Assembly (NCBI RefSeq): GCF_900168255.1
Contig: NZ_LT799838.1
Coordinates: 124,001 to 188,000 of the forward strand
From: Psychrobacter sp. DAB_AL43B
GTDB taxonomy: Bacteria > Pseudomonadota > Gammaproteobacteria > Pseudomonadales > Moraxellaceae
DNA length: 64,000 nt
Reading direction: 5' to 3'
Both the position numbers and the translations under genes were made by a program. The stretch's first letter is position 1; each line of letters starts with the position of its first letter. The notes below the pieces were generated by a model that ran no database searches, was not told where the DNA came from, and saw only the letters and a program-made list of their open reading frames with translations. Shown one piece after another: positions 38,233 through 46,481 of this stretch.

Positions 38233-39033
38233 ATGACAACGTTATCTACTTTAAATAAATTTAAAAAAGACGGCACCAAGTTTACTTGCCTGACCTGTTA
38301 TGACGCGATGTTTGCGCGCATGATGGAAAAGGCACAAATCGATACGATTTTGATTGGTGATAGTTTGGGCATGGTGGTGCAAGGCCATGATTCAACGTTG
38401 CCTGTGACCGTCGATGATATGGCTTATCATACGGCCAATATCGCGCGTAGTAACAAGCACGCCCTCATTTTAGCTGACCTGCCATTTATGAGTTATGTGA
38501 CTCTGCCAGAAGCGGTTACTAATAGTCGTAAGCTGATGCAAGCAGGCGCGCATGTGATTAAAATCGAAGGCGGTAGTGAGCTTTGCGAGTTGGTGACAAC
38601 ATTGGCGCAAGCAGGCACGCCAACTTGTGCGCATTTAGGATTAACACCACAGTCAGTCAATGTGTTTGGCGGTTATAAAATCCAAGGTCGCGGTGATGAG
38701 GCTGGCAAGAAGCTAATAGAAGATGCTAAAGCTGTGGTTGCCGCAGGTGCTGCCCTTTTAGTACTAGAATGCGTGCCTGCTGAGCTGGCCAAAGCCGTAA
38801 CAGAAGCGGTTGCAGTGCCAGTAATAGGCATTGGGGCTGGTGCAGATACGGATGGTCAAGTATTGGTCATGCATGACATGCTAGGTATGGTACATGGTCG
38901 CGTTCCGCGCTTTGTTCATGATTTTTTGACCGATGAGCGCAATACTGAGCATAGTATCGAAGGCGCATTTGCCCTTTATCAGCAATCGGTACGTGAAGGC
39001 AGTTTCCCCACAGAGCAGCACCAATTCAGCTAG
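38233..39033 (+). CDS. panB: 3-methyl-2-oxobutanoate hydroxymethyltransferase
   Basis: First committed step of pantothenate synthesis, using methylenetetrahydrofolate. TCYDAMFARMMEKAQIDTILIGDSLGM (split by my reading at the active-site Asp), the metal-site Asp in LADLPFMSY, VIKIEGG, CAHLGLTPQSVN and the ECVPAELAKAVTEAV segment are all family marks, as is VPVIGIGAGADTDGQVLVMHD. The length of 266 is normal. GAGG precedes the ATG. panC follows after 51 bases. Confidence 0.97.
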   Translation: MTTLSTLNKFKKDGTKFTCLTCYDAMFARMMEKAQIDTILIGDSLGMVVQGHDSTLPVTVDDMAYHTANIARSNKHALILADLPFMSYVTLPEAVTNSRKLMQAGAHVIKIEGGSELCELVTTLAQAGTPTCAHLGLTPQSVNVFGGYKIQGRGDEAGKKLIEDAKAVVAAGAALLVLECVPAELAKAVTEAVAVPVIGIGAGADTDGQVLVMHDMLGMVHGRVPRFVHDFLTDERNTEHSIEGAFALYQQSVREGSFPTEQHQFS

Positions 39034-39084
39034 GCTGATATAACATTCTAGTGTTTATGCTTATAAGTAGAAGACTATTTAACC

Positions 39085-39969
39085 ATGCCCATTATTCATC
39101 ATCATATCTCAGCGTTGAGAGCGACTCTACAGCTTTACCGTGCTAAACAACAACGCATTGCTTTAGTACCAACGATGGGAAATTTGCACGATGGTCATCT
39201 AGAGCTGGTAAAAATAGCCAAACAGCATGCCGATATCGTGGTCGTTAGTATCTTTGTTAATCCGACTCAATTTGGCGTTGGCGAAGATTTTGATAGCTAT
39301 CCACGCACGTTAGATAACGATGTCGCAAAACTGGTAAACGTTGGTGCAGATTACGTGTTTGCACCAAGTATTGATGAGATGTATCCCGTATTACCGCCGC
39401 CTACATCAGTGCTCGCAGGGGAGATTGCCGGTCAGTTATGCGGTCAATCACGTCCTAGCCACTTTGATGGGGTAGGCATCGTCGTCTCTAAGCTCTTTAA
39501 TATTGTGCAACCTGATGTGGCTATTTTTGGCCAAAAAGACTATCAGCAATTGGCGATTATTAAGCAATTGGTTCGTGATTTGAGTTATGCCATTGATATC
39601 ATTGGCGCGCCTATTGTGCGTGCTGCTGATGGCCTAGCACTATCCTCTCGTAATCAGTACTTAAGCGAATCTGAGCGCCAAACAGCGCCGATTTTGCAGC
39701 AAGAATTACAGTATTTAGCCAAACAGATTGGCGACGGAAAATATGAGCAGCAAGGGTTTGAGAAGCTTTTAGAAGAGTCTCGCCAGCGCATGACCAGTGC
39801 AGGTTTTATTATTGATTATCTAGAAATAAAAACGGCTGAACTGACTGCTATCGCTCGTAACTATGCAAGCGTCAGTGATAATCAGCCGTTTGTTATTTTG
39901 GTTGCTGCATGGTTAGGTCGTGCGCGCTTGTTGGACAATCAGTTAGTGACGGGCAAGCAGCCGTTATGA
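39085..39969 (+). CDS. panC: pantothenate synthetase
   Basis: Joins pantoate and beta-alanine using ATP. The HIGH-type motif is in PTMGNLHDGHLELV, followed by VVSIFVNPTQFG, the substrate-binding SRPSHFDGVGIVVSKLFNIVQPD, FGQKDYQQLAIIKQLVRDL and the KMSKS-like ALSSRNQYLS. The Asp in the HDGH loop, where Ala is frequent, is a small deviation. The length of 294 fits. It completes the folK-panB-panC group and is followed by rapZ. Confidence 0.97.
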   Translation: MPIIHHHISALRATLQLYRAKQQRIALVPTMGNLHDGHLELVKIAKQHADIVVVSIFVNPTQFGVGEDFDSYPRTLDNDVAKLVNVGADYVFAPSIDEMYPVLPPPTSVLAGEIAGQLCGQSRPSHFDGVGIVVSKLFNIVQPDVAIFGQKDYQQLAIIKQLVRDLSYAIDIIGAPIVRAADGLALSSRNQYLSESERQTAPILQQELQYLAKQIGDGKYEQQGFEKLLEESRQRMTSAGFIIDYLEIKTAELTAIARNYASVSDNQPFVILVAAWLGRARLLDNQLVTGKQPL

Positions 39970-40010
39970 CACAGTAATTTGCGGGATGCAATTTATTAGG
40001 ATGACGGAAC

Positions 40011-40961
40011 ATGAATGTAAGTAATGACGGTAATAACGATCAAGCAAAGCAAATATCAGCTAATGATCGGTTGAGTATATTGGTCGTGTCAGGACGTTCA
40101 GGATCAGGTAAAACCTCAGTACTAAATATCCTAGAGGATTTAGGCTATTACTCTATTGATAACCTACCTTTGTCTTTGGTTCCTGAAGCGGCACAAAAGC
40201 TGGTTTGTGATAGCGGTATTAAACGCATCGCACTTGGCGTCGACATTCGTACGCCGCGTGCGGATTTATCGAATTTTGCTGCAACTCATGATGCTTTAAA
40301 GCAAACCTATGGCGAAGACGCGGTCACAGTGATGTATGTGACGGCACAAGAGGAAACCTTAGTTGCGCGCTTTAATGCCACCCGCCGCATTCACCCTTTG
40401 ATGGTACAAGATACCAAAGGCGTAGAGAATACAGTTTATAACTTACCCGCGGCAATTGAAAAAGAAATCAAGCTTTTGCAGCCGATATTTAAACAGGCTG
40501 ATATCAAAATAGATACCAGTATGCTGAATATTCATCAGCTAAAAGAGCGCCTTCGTGATTATGTCGGCGTTGATAATCAGATAGTCATTAATCTGTTATC
40601 TTTTGGTTTTAAATACGGCAGCCCTATCGATGCAGACTTTGTCTTTGATGTCCGGATTTTACCCAATCCGCACTGGAATCCGACCCTGCGAGCTGCGACT
40701 GGTCTTGACGCCGAAGTGGCTGAGTTTTTTGCCGATTATCCGGAAGTGTCGGAGATGACTGAAGATATCGCCAAATTCCTCAATCGGTGGTTACCGGATT
40801 TTTTACATAATAACCGTCATACGGTAACGGTCGCTATAGGTTGTACGGGCGGCAAACATCGCTCGGTGTTCATTACTAAGCATTTACAAGATAAGCTGAC
40901 AGCCAGCCTACCTGAGGGCTTGACCGTTGTTGCCAAGCATCGCGAAAAGTATCGTTGGTAG
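40011..40961 (+). CDS. rapZ: RNase adapter protein RapZ (YvcJ family)
   Basis: P-loop protein. In E. coli RapZ guides RNase E to the sRNA GlmZ and so controls glucosamine-6-phosphate synthase. Walker A VVSGRSGSGKTSVLNILEDLG, IDNLPLSLVP, DIRTPR and the Walker-B-like VMYVTAQEETLVARFNATRR are visible (split here by function). The C-terminal RNA-binding domain shows NLLSFGFKYGSPIDADFVFDVR and GCTGGKHRSVFI. The length of 316 includes an N-terminal extension of about 20 residues. The usual ptsN/rpoN neighbours are not present, so its partners lie elsewhere. Confidence 0.94.
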   Translation: MNVSNDGNNDQAKQISANDRLSILVVSGRSGSGKTSVLNILEDLGYYSIDNLPLSLVPEAAQKLVCDSGIKRIALGVDIRTPRADLSNFAATHDALKQTYGEDAVTVMYVTAQEETLVARFNATRRIHPLMVQDTKGVENTVYNLPAAIEKEIKLLQPIFKQADIKIDTSMLNIHQLKERLRDYVGVDNQIVINLLSFGFKYGSPIDADFVFDVRILPNPHWNPTLRAATGLDAEVAEFFADYPEVSEMTEDIAKFLNRWLPDFLHNNRHTVTVAIGCTGGKHRSVFITKHLQDKLTASLPEGLTVVAKHREKYRW

Positions 40962-40988
40962 TAGTTAGTAAGCGCGGGCAACACGCTG

Positions 40989-41013
40989 TTATTTTGAATT
41001 GACTGTATAAAAA
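40989..41013 (+). repeat. copy of dispersed motif TTATTTTGAATTGACTGTATA upstream of darP
   Basis: The sequence matches copies near 5822 and 45762 over about 18 bases, always in intergenic DNA. It ends in TATAAAAA, about 47 bases before the darP ATG. Confidence 0.6.
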
Positions 41014-41059
41014 GCATTATTAACTTTATTATTTATTATCTCGAAAACGGAAAGCTTTT

Positions 41060-41572
41060 ATGATTGACTGGTCAGAACATGATATGCGCGTCTCGCGCAC
41101 AGAGCTTAAAAAATCTCATGAGCGCTTGCAACAGTTGTCGATACCGCTTGCGAGCTTATCGAAAAAGCAGCTCAAAAACCTACCAGCAAGCGATTACTTT
41201 ATGGCAGAGTTGATGGCGCTTGCCGATATTACTAGTGCCAATGCACGTAATCGCCAAACCAAACGCGTTGGTAAACTTATCAGTGAAGAAAACCGCCATG
41301 AATTGGTAAAAGCCTTGTTTGATGCTTTTTTTCCAAAAGAGCAGGTGTCTAAAATTGAAAGTTGGCATGAGCGTTTAAACATCAATGACGAAGGCACGCT
41401 CAAGCAGTTCGTTAAACAATATAAAGCCTCTGAGCGTAATAGTATGTATCAGCTGCTGCTGTGGATTGAATACGCCAAACATACGCAAGATGATGAATTG
41501 ATGGCGGAGTCTAAAGAAGACCTAGCAAGCTATATTCGTGAAGTGGCGATATTGTCGCAGTTAAAAGGTTAG
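41060..41572 (+). CDS. darP: ribosome biogenesis factor DarP (YjgA, DUF615)
   Basis: Small highly charged helical protein that associates with late 50S precursors. Typical segments are SRTELKKSHERLQQLSIPLASLSKKQL (split here between helices), LMALADITSANARNRQTKRVGKLI, which carries most of the positive charge, and RNSMYQLLLWIEYA. The length of 170 matches E. coli YjgA (183). It is monocistronic, with a dispersed intergenic motif before it and a strong terminator shared with dsbA after it. Confidence 0.9.
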   Translation: MIDWSEHDMRVSRTELKKSHERLQQLSIPLASLSKKQLKNLPASDYFMAELMALADITSANARNRQTKRVGKLISEENRHELVKALFDAFFPKEQVSKIESWHERLNINDEGTLKQFVKQYKASERNSMYQLLLWIEYAKHTQDDELMAESKEDLASYIREVAILSQLKG

Positions 41573-41642
41573 TTATTTTATTGTTTTAGAATAGCAACCT
41601 TATAAAACATAAAGGCTAGCAAAAAATCTTTCGATAGACCAT

Positions 41643-41673
41643 AAAAAAGCCAATCACTATGATTGGCTTTTTT
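41643..41673. terminator. bidirectional terminator between darP and dsbA
   Basis: Perfect 13-bp stem AAAAAAGCCAATC / GATTGGCTTTTTT with loop ACTAT, between convergent genes. Confidence 0.93.
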
Positions 41674-41699
41674 ACATTCTATTAGCTATATAAGCTGAA

Positions 41700-42320
41700 T
41701 TACTTTTTCTCAGCACGTACTTTATTGACTAAGTAATCAACCACTTTAGGTACAGTAGCACTTTCGCCAGTCACGACATATTTGCCTTGGACGATAACGG
41801 CTGGTACACCTGAGATTTGATAACGCTTAGCACCTGCTTGTGAGCGACCGATTTTTGTACCCACAGCAAATGAGTTATAAAGGCTGTTAAATTTCTTTTG
41901 GTCAACGCCTTTAGACGCATACCATTTGCTTAATGAAGCTTGGTCGAATAATTGCTTGCCATCTTTATGTACTGCCTCAAATAGCGCATCATGGGTTTTG
42001 TCTTCATAGCCTAATAACTGAGCGGCATAAAAACCACGGGCGCTGGCTTCCCAAACAGGGTTAAGCGCTGCTGGCGTTTTAAAGAATGCCACATCTTTAC
42101 CCTTGGTTTTTGCCCATTTTTCCATATGCGGATTGAGAACGTTACAATGTGGGCAACCATACCAAAAGAACTCACGCACAATGATAGCATCACCGCTGAT
42201 TTTTTCTGGGTTGTCTAGCACACGATAGTCTTTTCCTGCGACATAATTGGCGGCTTGAGCGCCCATATTGGCAAGCCCAATAGCACAAGCTAGACCAGTC
42301 AATGCGATGATACGTTTCAT
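41700..42320 (-). CDS. dsbA: periplasmic thiol:disulfide interchange protein DsbA
   Basis: Introduces disulfide bonds into exported proteins. The signal peptide (about 1-23, MKRIIALTGLACAIGLANM) ends at AQA. The thioredoxin fold starts with the active site FFWYGCPHCNVLNPHMEKW (Cys-Pro-His-Cys). The helical insert and the cis-Pro loop ISGVPAVIVQGKYVV follow. The length of 206 fits DsbA. GGAAT upstream of the ATG may serve as the ribosome site. It is convergent with darP, and about 500 non-coding bases separate it from ubiG. Confidence 0.95.
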   Translation of the reverse strand: MKRIIALTGLACAIGLANMGAQAANYVAGKDYRVLDNPEKISGDAIIVREFFWYGCPHCNVLNPHMEKWAKTKGKDVAFFKTPAALNPVWEASARGFYAAQLLGYEDKTHDALFEAVHKDGKQLFDQASLSKWYASKGVDQKKFNSLYNSFAVGTKIGRSQAGAKRYQISGVPAVIVQGKYVVTGESATVPKVVDYLVNKVRAEKK

Positions 42321-42816
42321 ACTTATTCCTTGAGGTATCGAGATTTAGAGATTTCTTGGGATGTTGATATAGGTTTTGGAATGGATAAACGACCATTCTT
42401 CGATTGAATCGACCTATAGTAGAGTAGCGACTATAATAACGTAAAATGCTGGTACTTGTGAACCTGATTCTTAACTAAAGGTTGTAAAGCTGTGCGCTAT
42501 TATTTAAGGTATCTTACTGATAACTTTTAAGCTTACGGTTTTTAAAGCTTATCATTGCTCAAGATTCTGATTATTCAAAATTAGCATTTAAGAATGTCAT
42601 CATTTAAGGCGATTTAAAATAATTAAAGCCACTGTTATTTATCACTTATTATAAAAAGTTGATACCCGATAATGGTAACGCCTAAGTATACAGTCAGCCG
42701 ATTCACAATCGGTGACGATGTACGCACGACAAAGCCGCTGCTCCCATGCTAATATTGACTGTATAATCATGCACTGTATACGATAATAACTATAATGCCA
42801 ATAAAGGAAAAATCCT
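42321..42816. repeat. 496-bp gap dsbA / ubiG with an inverted-repeat-bounded module
   Basis: TATACAGTCA at 42687-42696 and its reverse complement TGACTGTATA at 42757-42766 bound an 80-bp segment. The segment holds a perfect hairpin CCGATT-CAC-AATCGG (42698-42712). The right boundary resembles the dispersed TTGAATTGACTGTATA motif. The rest is AT-rich promoter DNA for dsbA and ubiG. Confidence 0.55.
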
Positions 42817-43662
42817 ATGAGCCAAGCTTTATCTTCTGAGCAGTCTTTGAGTAGTCAAGGAAATAACGATACCAATGCTGTTAATGGTCTTGACGATACT
42901 ATTGCTACCGCTATCAATGTAGATGCAAGCGAAGTTGAAAAATTTAACAACTTGGCAAGTGAGTGGTGGAATAAAACCGGGGCTTTTGCTACCTTACACG
43001 AAATCAATCCGCTGCGTCTTAATTGGATAGAAGAAAACGTTAAGCGCGGCTATATAAGTAGAGACCATACGAAAACTGCAGAAATGGGTTTGGCTGGTAA
43101 AAAGGTGCTGGATGTAGGTTGCGGCGGTGGTATCTTGTCGGAATCAATGGCACGGCGCGGCGCGGATGTGACCGGTATTGATCTCGGTACGGAAAACCTA
43201 AAAGCTGCTAGCTTACACGCTGAACAAAGCCACTTAAATGAGAGCTTGCGCTATCAGCATATCCCGATTGAAGCATTGGCAGCTACTCATGCTGGGCAGT
43301 TCGATGTGGTAACCTGCATGGAGATGCTTGAGCATGTGCCAGACCCAAGCGCCATTGTAGAAGCTTGCTTTAAGTTACTAGCGCCAGGTGGCGTTTGCGT
43401 CCTATCGACCATCAATCGCAATCCTAAATCGTATCTGTTTGCCATCGTTGGTGCAGAGTATGTCTTGCGCTTACTTGATCGCGGCACCCATGATTACGCA
43501 AAATTTATTACTCCAGCTGAGCTAGATAAAATGGCTATTAATGCAGGATTTACGCGTCAAGACATCATTGGACTACACTATAATCCGCTGACCAAACGCT
43601 ACTGGCTGGCACAAAATGTCGATGTGAATTATATGATGGCAGTGCAAAAACCCCTTGTTTAA
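42817..43662 (+). CDS. ubiG: ubiquinone biosynthesis O-methyltransferase UbiG
   Basis: SAM-dependent enzyme for both O-methylations of ubiquinone synthesis. EVEKFNNLASEWWNKTGAFATLHEINPLRL (split here at the substrate end) is the family opening. SAM motif I is VLDVGCGGGILSESMARRGADVTGID, the acidic partner is VVTCMEMLEHVPDP, and the later segment is LAPGGVCVLSTINRNPKSYLFAIVGAEY. An extra Ser/Asn-rich N-terminal stretch of about 35 residues makes it 281 residues against about 240. It is followed by a HAD phosphatase and an SDR gene, the ubiG-mupP-yciK order known in pseudomonads. Confidence 0.96.
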   Translation: MSQALSSEQSLSSQGNNDTNAVNGLDDTIATAINVDASEVEKFNNLASEWWNKTGAFATLHEINPLRLNWIEENVKRGYISRDHTKTAEMGLAGKKVLDVGCGGGILSESMARRGADVTGIDLGTENLKAASLHAEQSHLNESLRYQHIPIEALAATHAGQFDVVTCMEMLEHVPDPSAIVEACFKLLAPGGVCVLSTINRNPKSYLFAIVGAEYVLRLLDRGTHDYAKFITPAELDKMAINAGFTRQDIIGLHYNPLTKRYWLAQNVDVNYMMAVQKPLV

Positions 43663-43698
43663 AAAAATATTTGATAACCATAACTAAGAGCGCCCATT

Positions 43699-44409
43699 AT
43701 GAGCCAATTTGTGAAAGCTGTTTTGTTTGACCTTGATGGGACATTGATCGATACAGCCGCTGATTTTGTAAGAATTATTGGTAAAATGAGCCGTGAAAAT
43801 GAGTGGCAAGCGCCATCTGAAGCAGAAATTCGCGAGCAAGTCTCTGCGGGTGCCTCAGCGATGGTAAAGCTCATGTTACGTCACAACGACCAAGTTGATT
43901 TCAGTGAGGAAACTTTACTTGAGTTTCGTCAGCAGTTTTTAGACGATTACGAAGCAGAGATTTGCGTCGATAGCTGTGTATTTAGTGAGCTTGAAGAAGT
44001 TCTGAGCACACTTGAATTAAAAGGCGTACCGTGGGGTATTGTGACCAATAAACCACGTTATTTAGCAGAGCAGTTATTAGAAAAAATGGAGCTAGATGGG
44101 CGCTGTGCGGTTTTAGTTTGTCCTGATGACGTGTCACGCCCCAAGCCTGATCCGGAGCCTATGTATGTGGCGTTAGAAAAGCTTGGTATCCCTCGAGGTG
44201 CTGCTGAAAGTGTACTCTACGTAGGAGATCACGTCCGTGATATCGAGGCTGGTAATGCTGCTGGCATGCCCACTATTTTAGCCGCTTATGGCTATATTCC
44301 ACCTGAAGATCAAAATAACTTGAAGAAGTGGGGCGCAGATTATATTACTGATACTCCTAAACAATTGAACAAACTGTTGCTTTCTTCTGGTAAGTTTGAC
44401 TATCTATAA
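43699..44409 (+). CDS. mupP: HAD-family phosphatase, probably MupP (MurNAc-6-phosphate phosphatase)
   Basis: HAD hydrolase with motif I VLFDLDGTLIDTAADF, motif II IVTNKPRYLAEQLL, the motif III Lys in CPDDVSRPKPDPEP, and motif IV YVGDHVRDIEAGNAAGM. Such proteins are usually named phosphoglycolate phosphatase (Gph). Position between ubiG and yciK, as in Pseudomonas, points instead to MupP, which dephosphorylates N-acetylmuramic-acid-6-phosphate in the cell-wall recycling route that bypasses de novo MurA. Sequence alone cannot separate the two functions, so the context decides the call. The length of 236 is normal. Confidence 0.78.
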   Translation: MSQFVKAVLFDLDGTLIDTAADFVRIIGKMSRENEWQAPSEAEIREQVSAGASAMVKLMLRHNDQVDFSEETLLEFRQQFLDDYEAEICVDSCVFSELEEVLSTLELKGVPWGIVTNKPRYLAEQLLEKMELDGRCAVLVCPDDVSRPKPDPEPMYVALEKLGIPRGAAESVLYVGDHVRDIEAGNAAGMPTILAAYGYIPPEDQNNLKKWGADYITDTPKQLNKLLLSSGKFDYL

Positions 44410-44511
44410 ATGAAATCAGCTATAAATCAAACGCGTTATCAGTCAGTGTTTTAACACGTGCCGCAATGATTAAACATCCCATCTATTAAATGATAAGCAG
44501 TGAGTAATGCC

Positions 44512-45360
44512 ATGAGTGACCATACGAATCAGTCAGCGAGTCAGACAGAAAATCAGCAAAGTAAACCACAAACCGTACAACATTCTATGCCATCTTTAAC
44601 TCACGATGATATTCGGCATTTTGCAGCACCTGATAACTGTTTAGATGGTAAAAATATCTTGGTCACAGGGGCGGGTGATGGCATTGGTCGTGTCGCGGCT
44701 TTAACCTATGCGCGTTATGGTGCCACGGTACTGCTATTAGGACGTACCAGCAGTAAGCTTGAATACGTTTATGATGAAATCGAAAGCTTTGGTGGCAAGC
44801 AGCCGGCCATGCTACCGATGAATTTAGAAGGTGCTACTTATGCTGAAATGCAAAAGTTAGAAAATTTGATTCATAGAGAAGTGGGTCAGCTTGATGGTAT
44901 TTTGCATAATGCTGGGATGCTTGGCGCATTGACACCGCTTGAGATGTACGATGTTGATATGTTTGCCCAAGTAATGAAGATTAACTTTACCTCTACCTTT
45001 ATGCTCACGCAAGCGTTATTACCTTTACTTAAGGATGCGCCTCATGGTTCCATTGTTTTCACATCGAGCAGCGTAGGGACACATCCTCGCGCCTTTTGGG
45101 GTGCTTATGCGCTTTCCAAGCAAGCGGTTGAGGGTATGAGTGATATTTTCACCCAAGAGACGCAAAACACCACCAATTTGCGTTTTAACTGTGTCAATCC
45201 TGGCGGCACTCGTACCAATATGCGTGCCCATGCGTATCCAGGAGAGAATCCGATGAGTCTCAAAACTCCTGATGACATTATGGCAGGGTATGTTTGCTTG
45301 ATGAGTGATGAAAGTATTGGCGTACGTGGTCAAGTGGTCGAGCTACAGCCAAAAGATTAG
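44512..45360 (+). CDS. yciK: short-chain dehydrogenase, YciK family
   Basis: Classical SDR with the cofactor motif ILVTGAGDGIGRVAALTYARYGATVLLLGR (split here at the Rossmann turn), NAG in LHNAGMLGALTPLE, the catalytic Ser in VFTSSSVG, and Tyr-x3-Lys in YALSKQAVEG. Gly-rich NPGGTRTNMRAHAYPGE and the C-terminal YVCLMSDES segment match the YciK subgroup. Its substrate is unknown. ATG 44512 is preferred; an in-frame GTG at 44500 adds four residues. The N-terminal 25 residues are Gln/Ser-rich. It follows mupP by about 100 bases. Confidence 0.88.
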   Translation: MSDHTNQSASQTENQQSKPQTVQHSMPSLTHDDIRHFAAPDNCLDGKNILVTGAGDGIGRVAALTYARYGATVLLLGRTSSKLEYVYDEIESFGGKQPAMLPMNLEGATYAEMQKLENLIHREVGQLDGILHNAGMLGALTPLEMYDVDMFAQVMKINFTSTFMLTQALLPLLKDAPHGSIVFTSSSVGTHPRAFWGAYALSKQAVEGMSDIFTQETQNTTNLRFNCVNPGGTRTNMRAHAYPGENPMSLKTPDDIMAGYVCLMSDESIGVRGQVVELQPKD

Positions 45361-45461
45361 TCGCAATTTATCGATGCTGATACATTGAAATTAACGATAT
45401 ATAACCCCATCTATTTGTTATTAAAGCGTTTTATATAAATTATAAATAATAAGGATGGATT

Positions 45462-45728
45462 ATGGCAGGTGGTTGGTCAAGAGATGGTGCTGAGCATGAA
45501 CAAATGGATGCGACCGTCAACGATGCGCTAGAGCGCGCACGCCGTGCACTACCGACAGGTAAAAGCGCGGAGTTCTGCGATGAGTGCGGTAAGCCGATTC
45601 CAGAAGCACGGCGGTTAGCTGTACCCGGTATACAGCATTGCGTTAGCTGTCAGACGGAGCTTGAACAAGAAGCAAAGGCCACTGAGTTATTTAATCGCCG
45701 CGGTAGTAAAGACAGTCAATTACGTTAA
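45462..45728 (+). CDS. small DksA/TraR C4-type zinc-finger protein (YbiI-like)
   Basis: An 88-residue protein with the DksA/TraR zinc finger CDECGKPIPEARRLAVPG...CVSC, four Cys in register (about residues 39-63). It lacks the long N-terminal coiled coil with the two Asp of DksA that reach the RNA polymerase secondary channel. It therefore belongs with the short YbiI/TraR-like proteins, and a polymerase role is uncertain. AAGGA lies upstream of ATG 45462. The terminator that once followed it is split by an insertion sequence. Confidence 0.85.
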   Translation: MAGGWSRDGAEHEQMDATVNDALERARRALPTGKSAEFCDECGKPIPEARRLAVPGIQHCVSCQTELEQEAKATELFNRRGSKDSQLR

Positions 45729-45761
45729 GATGAAAAATTAGCATATTGCTATGAGCGCATG

Positions 45762-45787
45762 TTTTTATTTTGAATTGACAGTATCTA
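45762..45787 (+). repeat. copy of dispersed motif TTTTTATTTTGAATTGACAGTAT
   Basis: It matches the intergenic copies at 5822 and 40989 over about 17 bases and lies just downstream of the zinc-finger gene. Confidence 0.6.
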
Positions 45788-45832
45788 CCATCAAGCAGTT
45801 AAATAAAGCCGTAGTTGAATAAAAAAGCAGTC

Positions 45833-45844
45833 AAAAAACCCCTG
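45833..45844 (+). terminator. left half of a terminator split by the outer IS
   Basis: AAAAAACCCCTG here is the exact complement of CAGGGGTTTTTT at 48552-48563. Without the IS and one target copy, they would form a 12-bp stem with loop TCACAAGTGTG, a typical bidirectional terminator for the zinc-finger gene and ompR. Confidence 0.85.
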
Positions 45845-45883
45845 TCACAAGTGAACTGAGCCCCAAATGTTGGACGGTTTAGT

Positions 45884-46094
45884 TTACCCCAAGGACTGAG
45901 TTCTGTACTGCACAGGACTCAGTCCTTTCAGTTTCATCTGAATACGCTCATTGTTGTAATAATGAATATACTCGTGAATCTGTTGTTCTAAATCCTCAAT
46001 CGTTTGAGGTTTTTCAATATAAATCGTCTCACACTTAAGTGTCCCGAAGAACCCTTCCATCAGTGCGTTATCTAAGCAGTTGCCTTTTCTGCTC
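45884..46094 (-). pseudogene. outer IS transposase orfB, C-terminal part
   Basis: It encodes MSRKGNCLDNALMEGFFGTL and the rest of the IS3-family integrase end, including the catalytic Glu of DDE (ALMEGFF). It has been cut from its N-terminal part by the inner IS. Joining the outer flanks with one GCT copy restores GIKQSMSRKGN without a frame change, so the interruption is recent. Confidence 0.9.
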
Positions 46095-46169
46095 ATACTT
46101 TGCTTGTAGTGGCATAATAAATTAGGACAGCACGTAAGAGGTTTATACTAACCCAAAGAGGAAAATAGT

Positions 46170-46481
46170 ATGACCAACAAACGCAATCAATATACCCGAG
46201 AATTTAAATTAGAAGCCATCAGCTTAGTTGTTGATCACAACCGCACCATACCTGATGTGGCCGATTCCTTAGGGATAGGTAAATCCACCTTGCAGAAATG
46301 GCTGAGTCAATACCGTCAAGAAATGAGTGGCCAAGCACCTAAAGTCGGCAACGCTTTAACGGATGAACAGCGAGAACTTCAAGAATTGCGCAAACAAGTT
46401 AAGCGGCTGACTATGGAGCGTGACATTCTAAAAAAGGCTTCTGCTCTGCTGGCATTGGACAGTCTGAACGGCTATCGTTGA
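46170..46481 (+). CDS. inner IS OrfA (helix-turn-helix, leucine-zipper protein)
   Basis: A 103-residue IS3-family OrfA. The HTH domain is in FKLEAISLVVDHNRTIPDVADSLGIGKSTLQKW (split by my reading at the turn), and a leucine-zipper-like helix ends in ELRKQVKRLTMERDILKKA. The slippery heptamer A AAA AAG at 46430-46436 lies in the right phase for -1 programmed frameshifting. The -1 frame stays open into orfB, which would give the full OrfAB transposase. Confidence 0.92.
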   Translation: MTNKRNQYTREFKLEAISLVVDHNRTIPDVADSLGIGKSTLQKWLSQYRQEMSGQAPKVGNALTDEQRELQELRKQVKRLTMERDILKKASALLALDSLNGYR

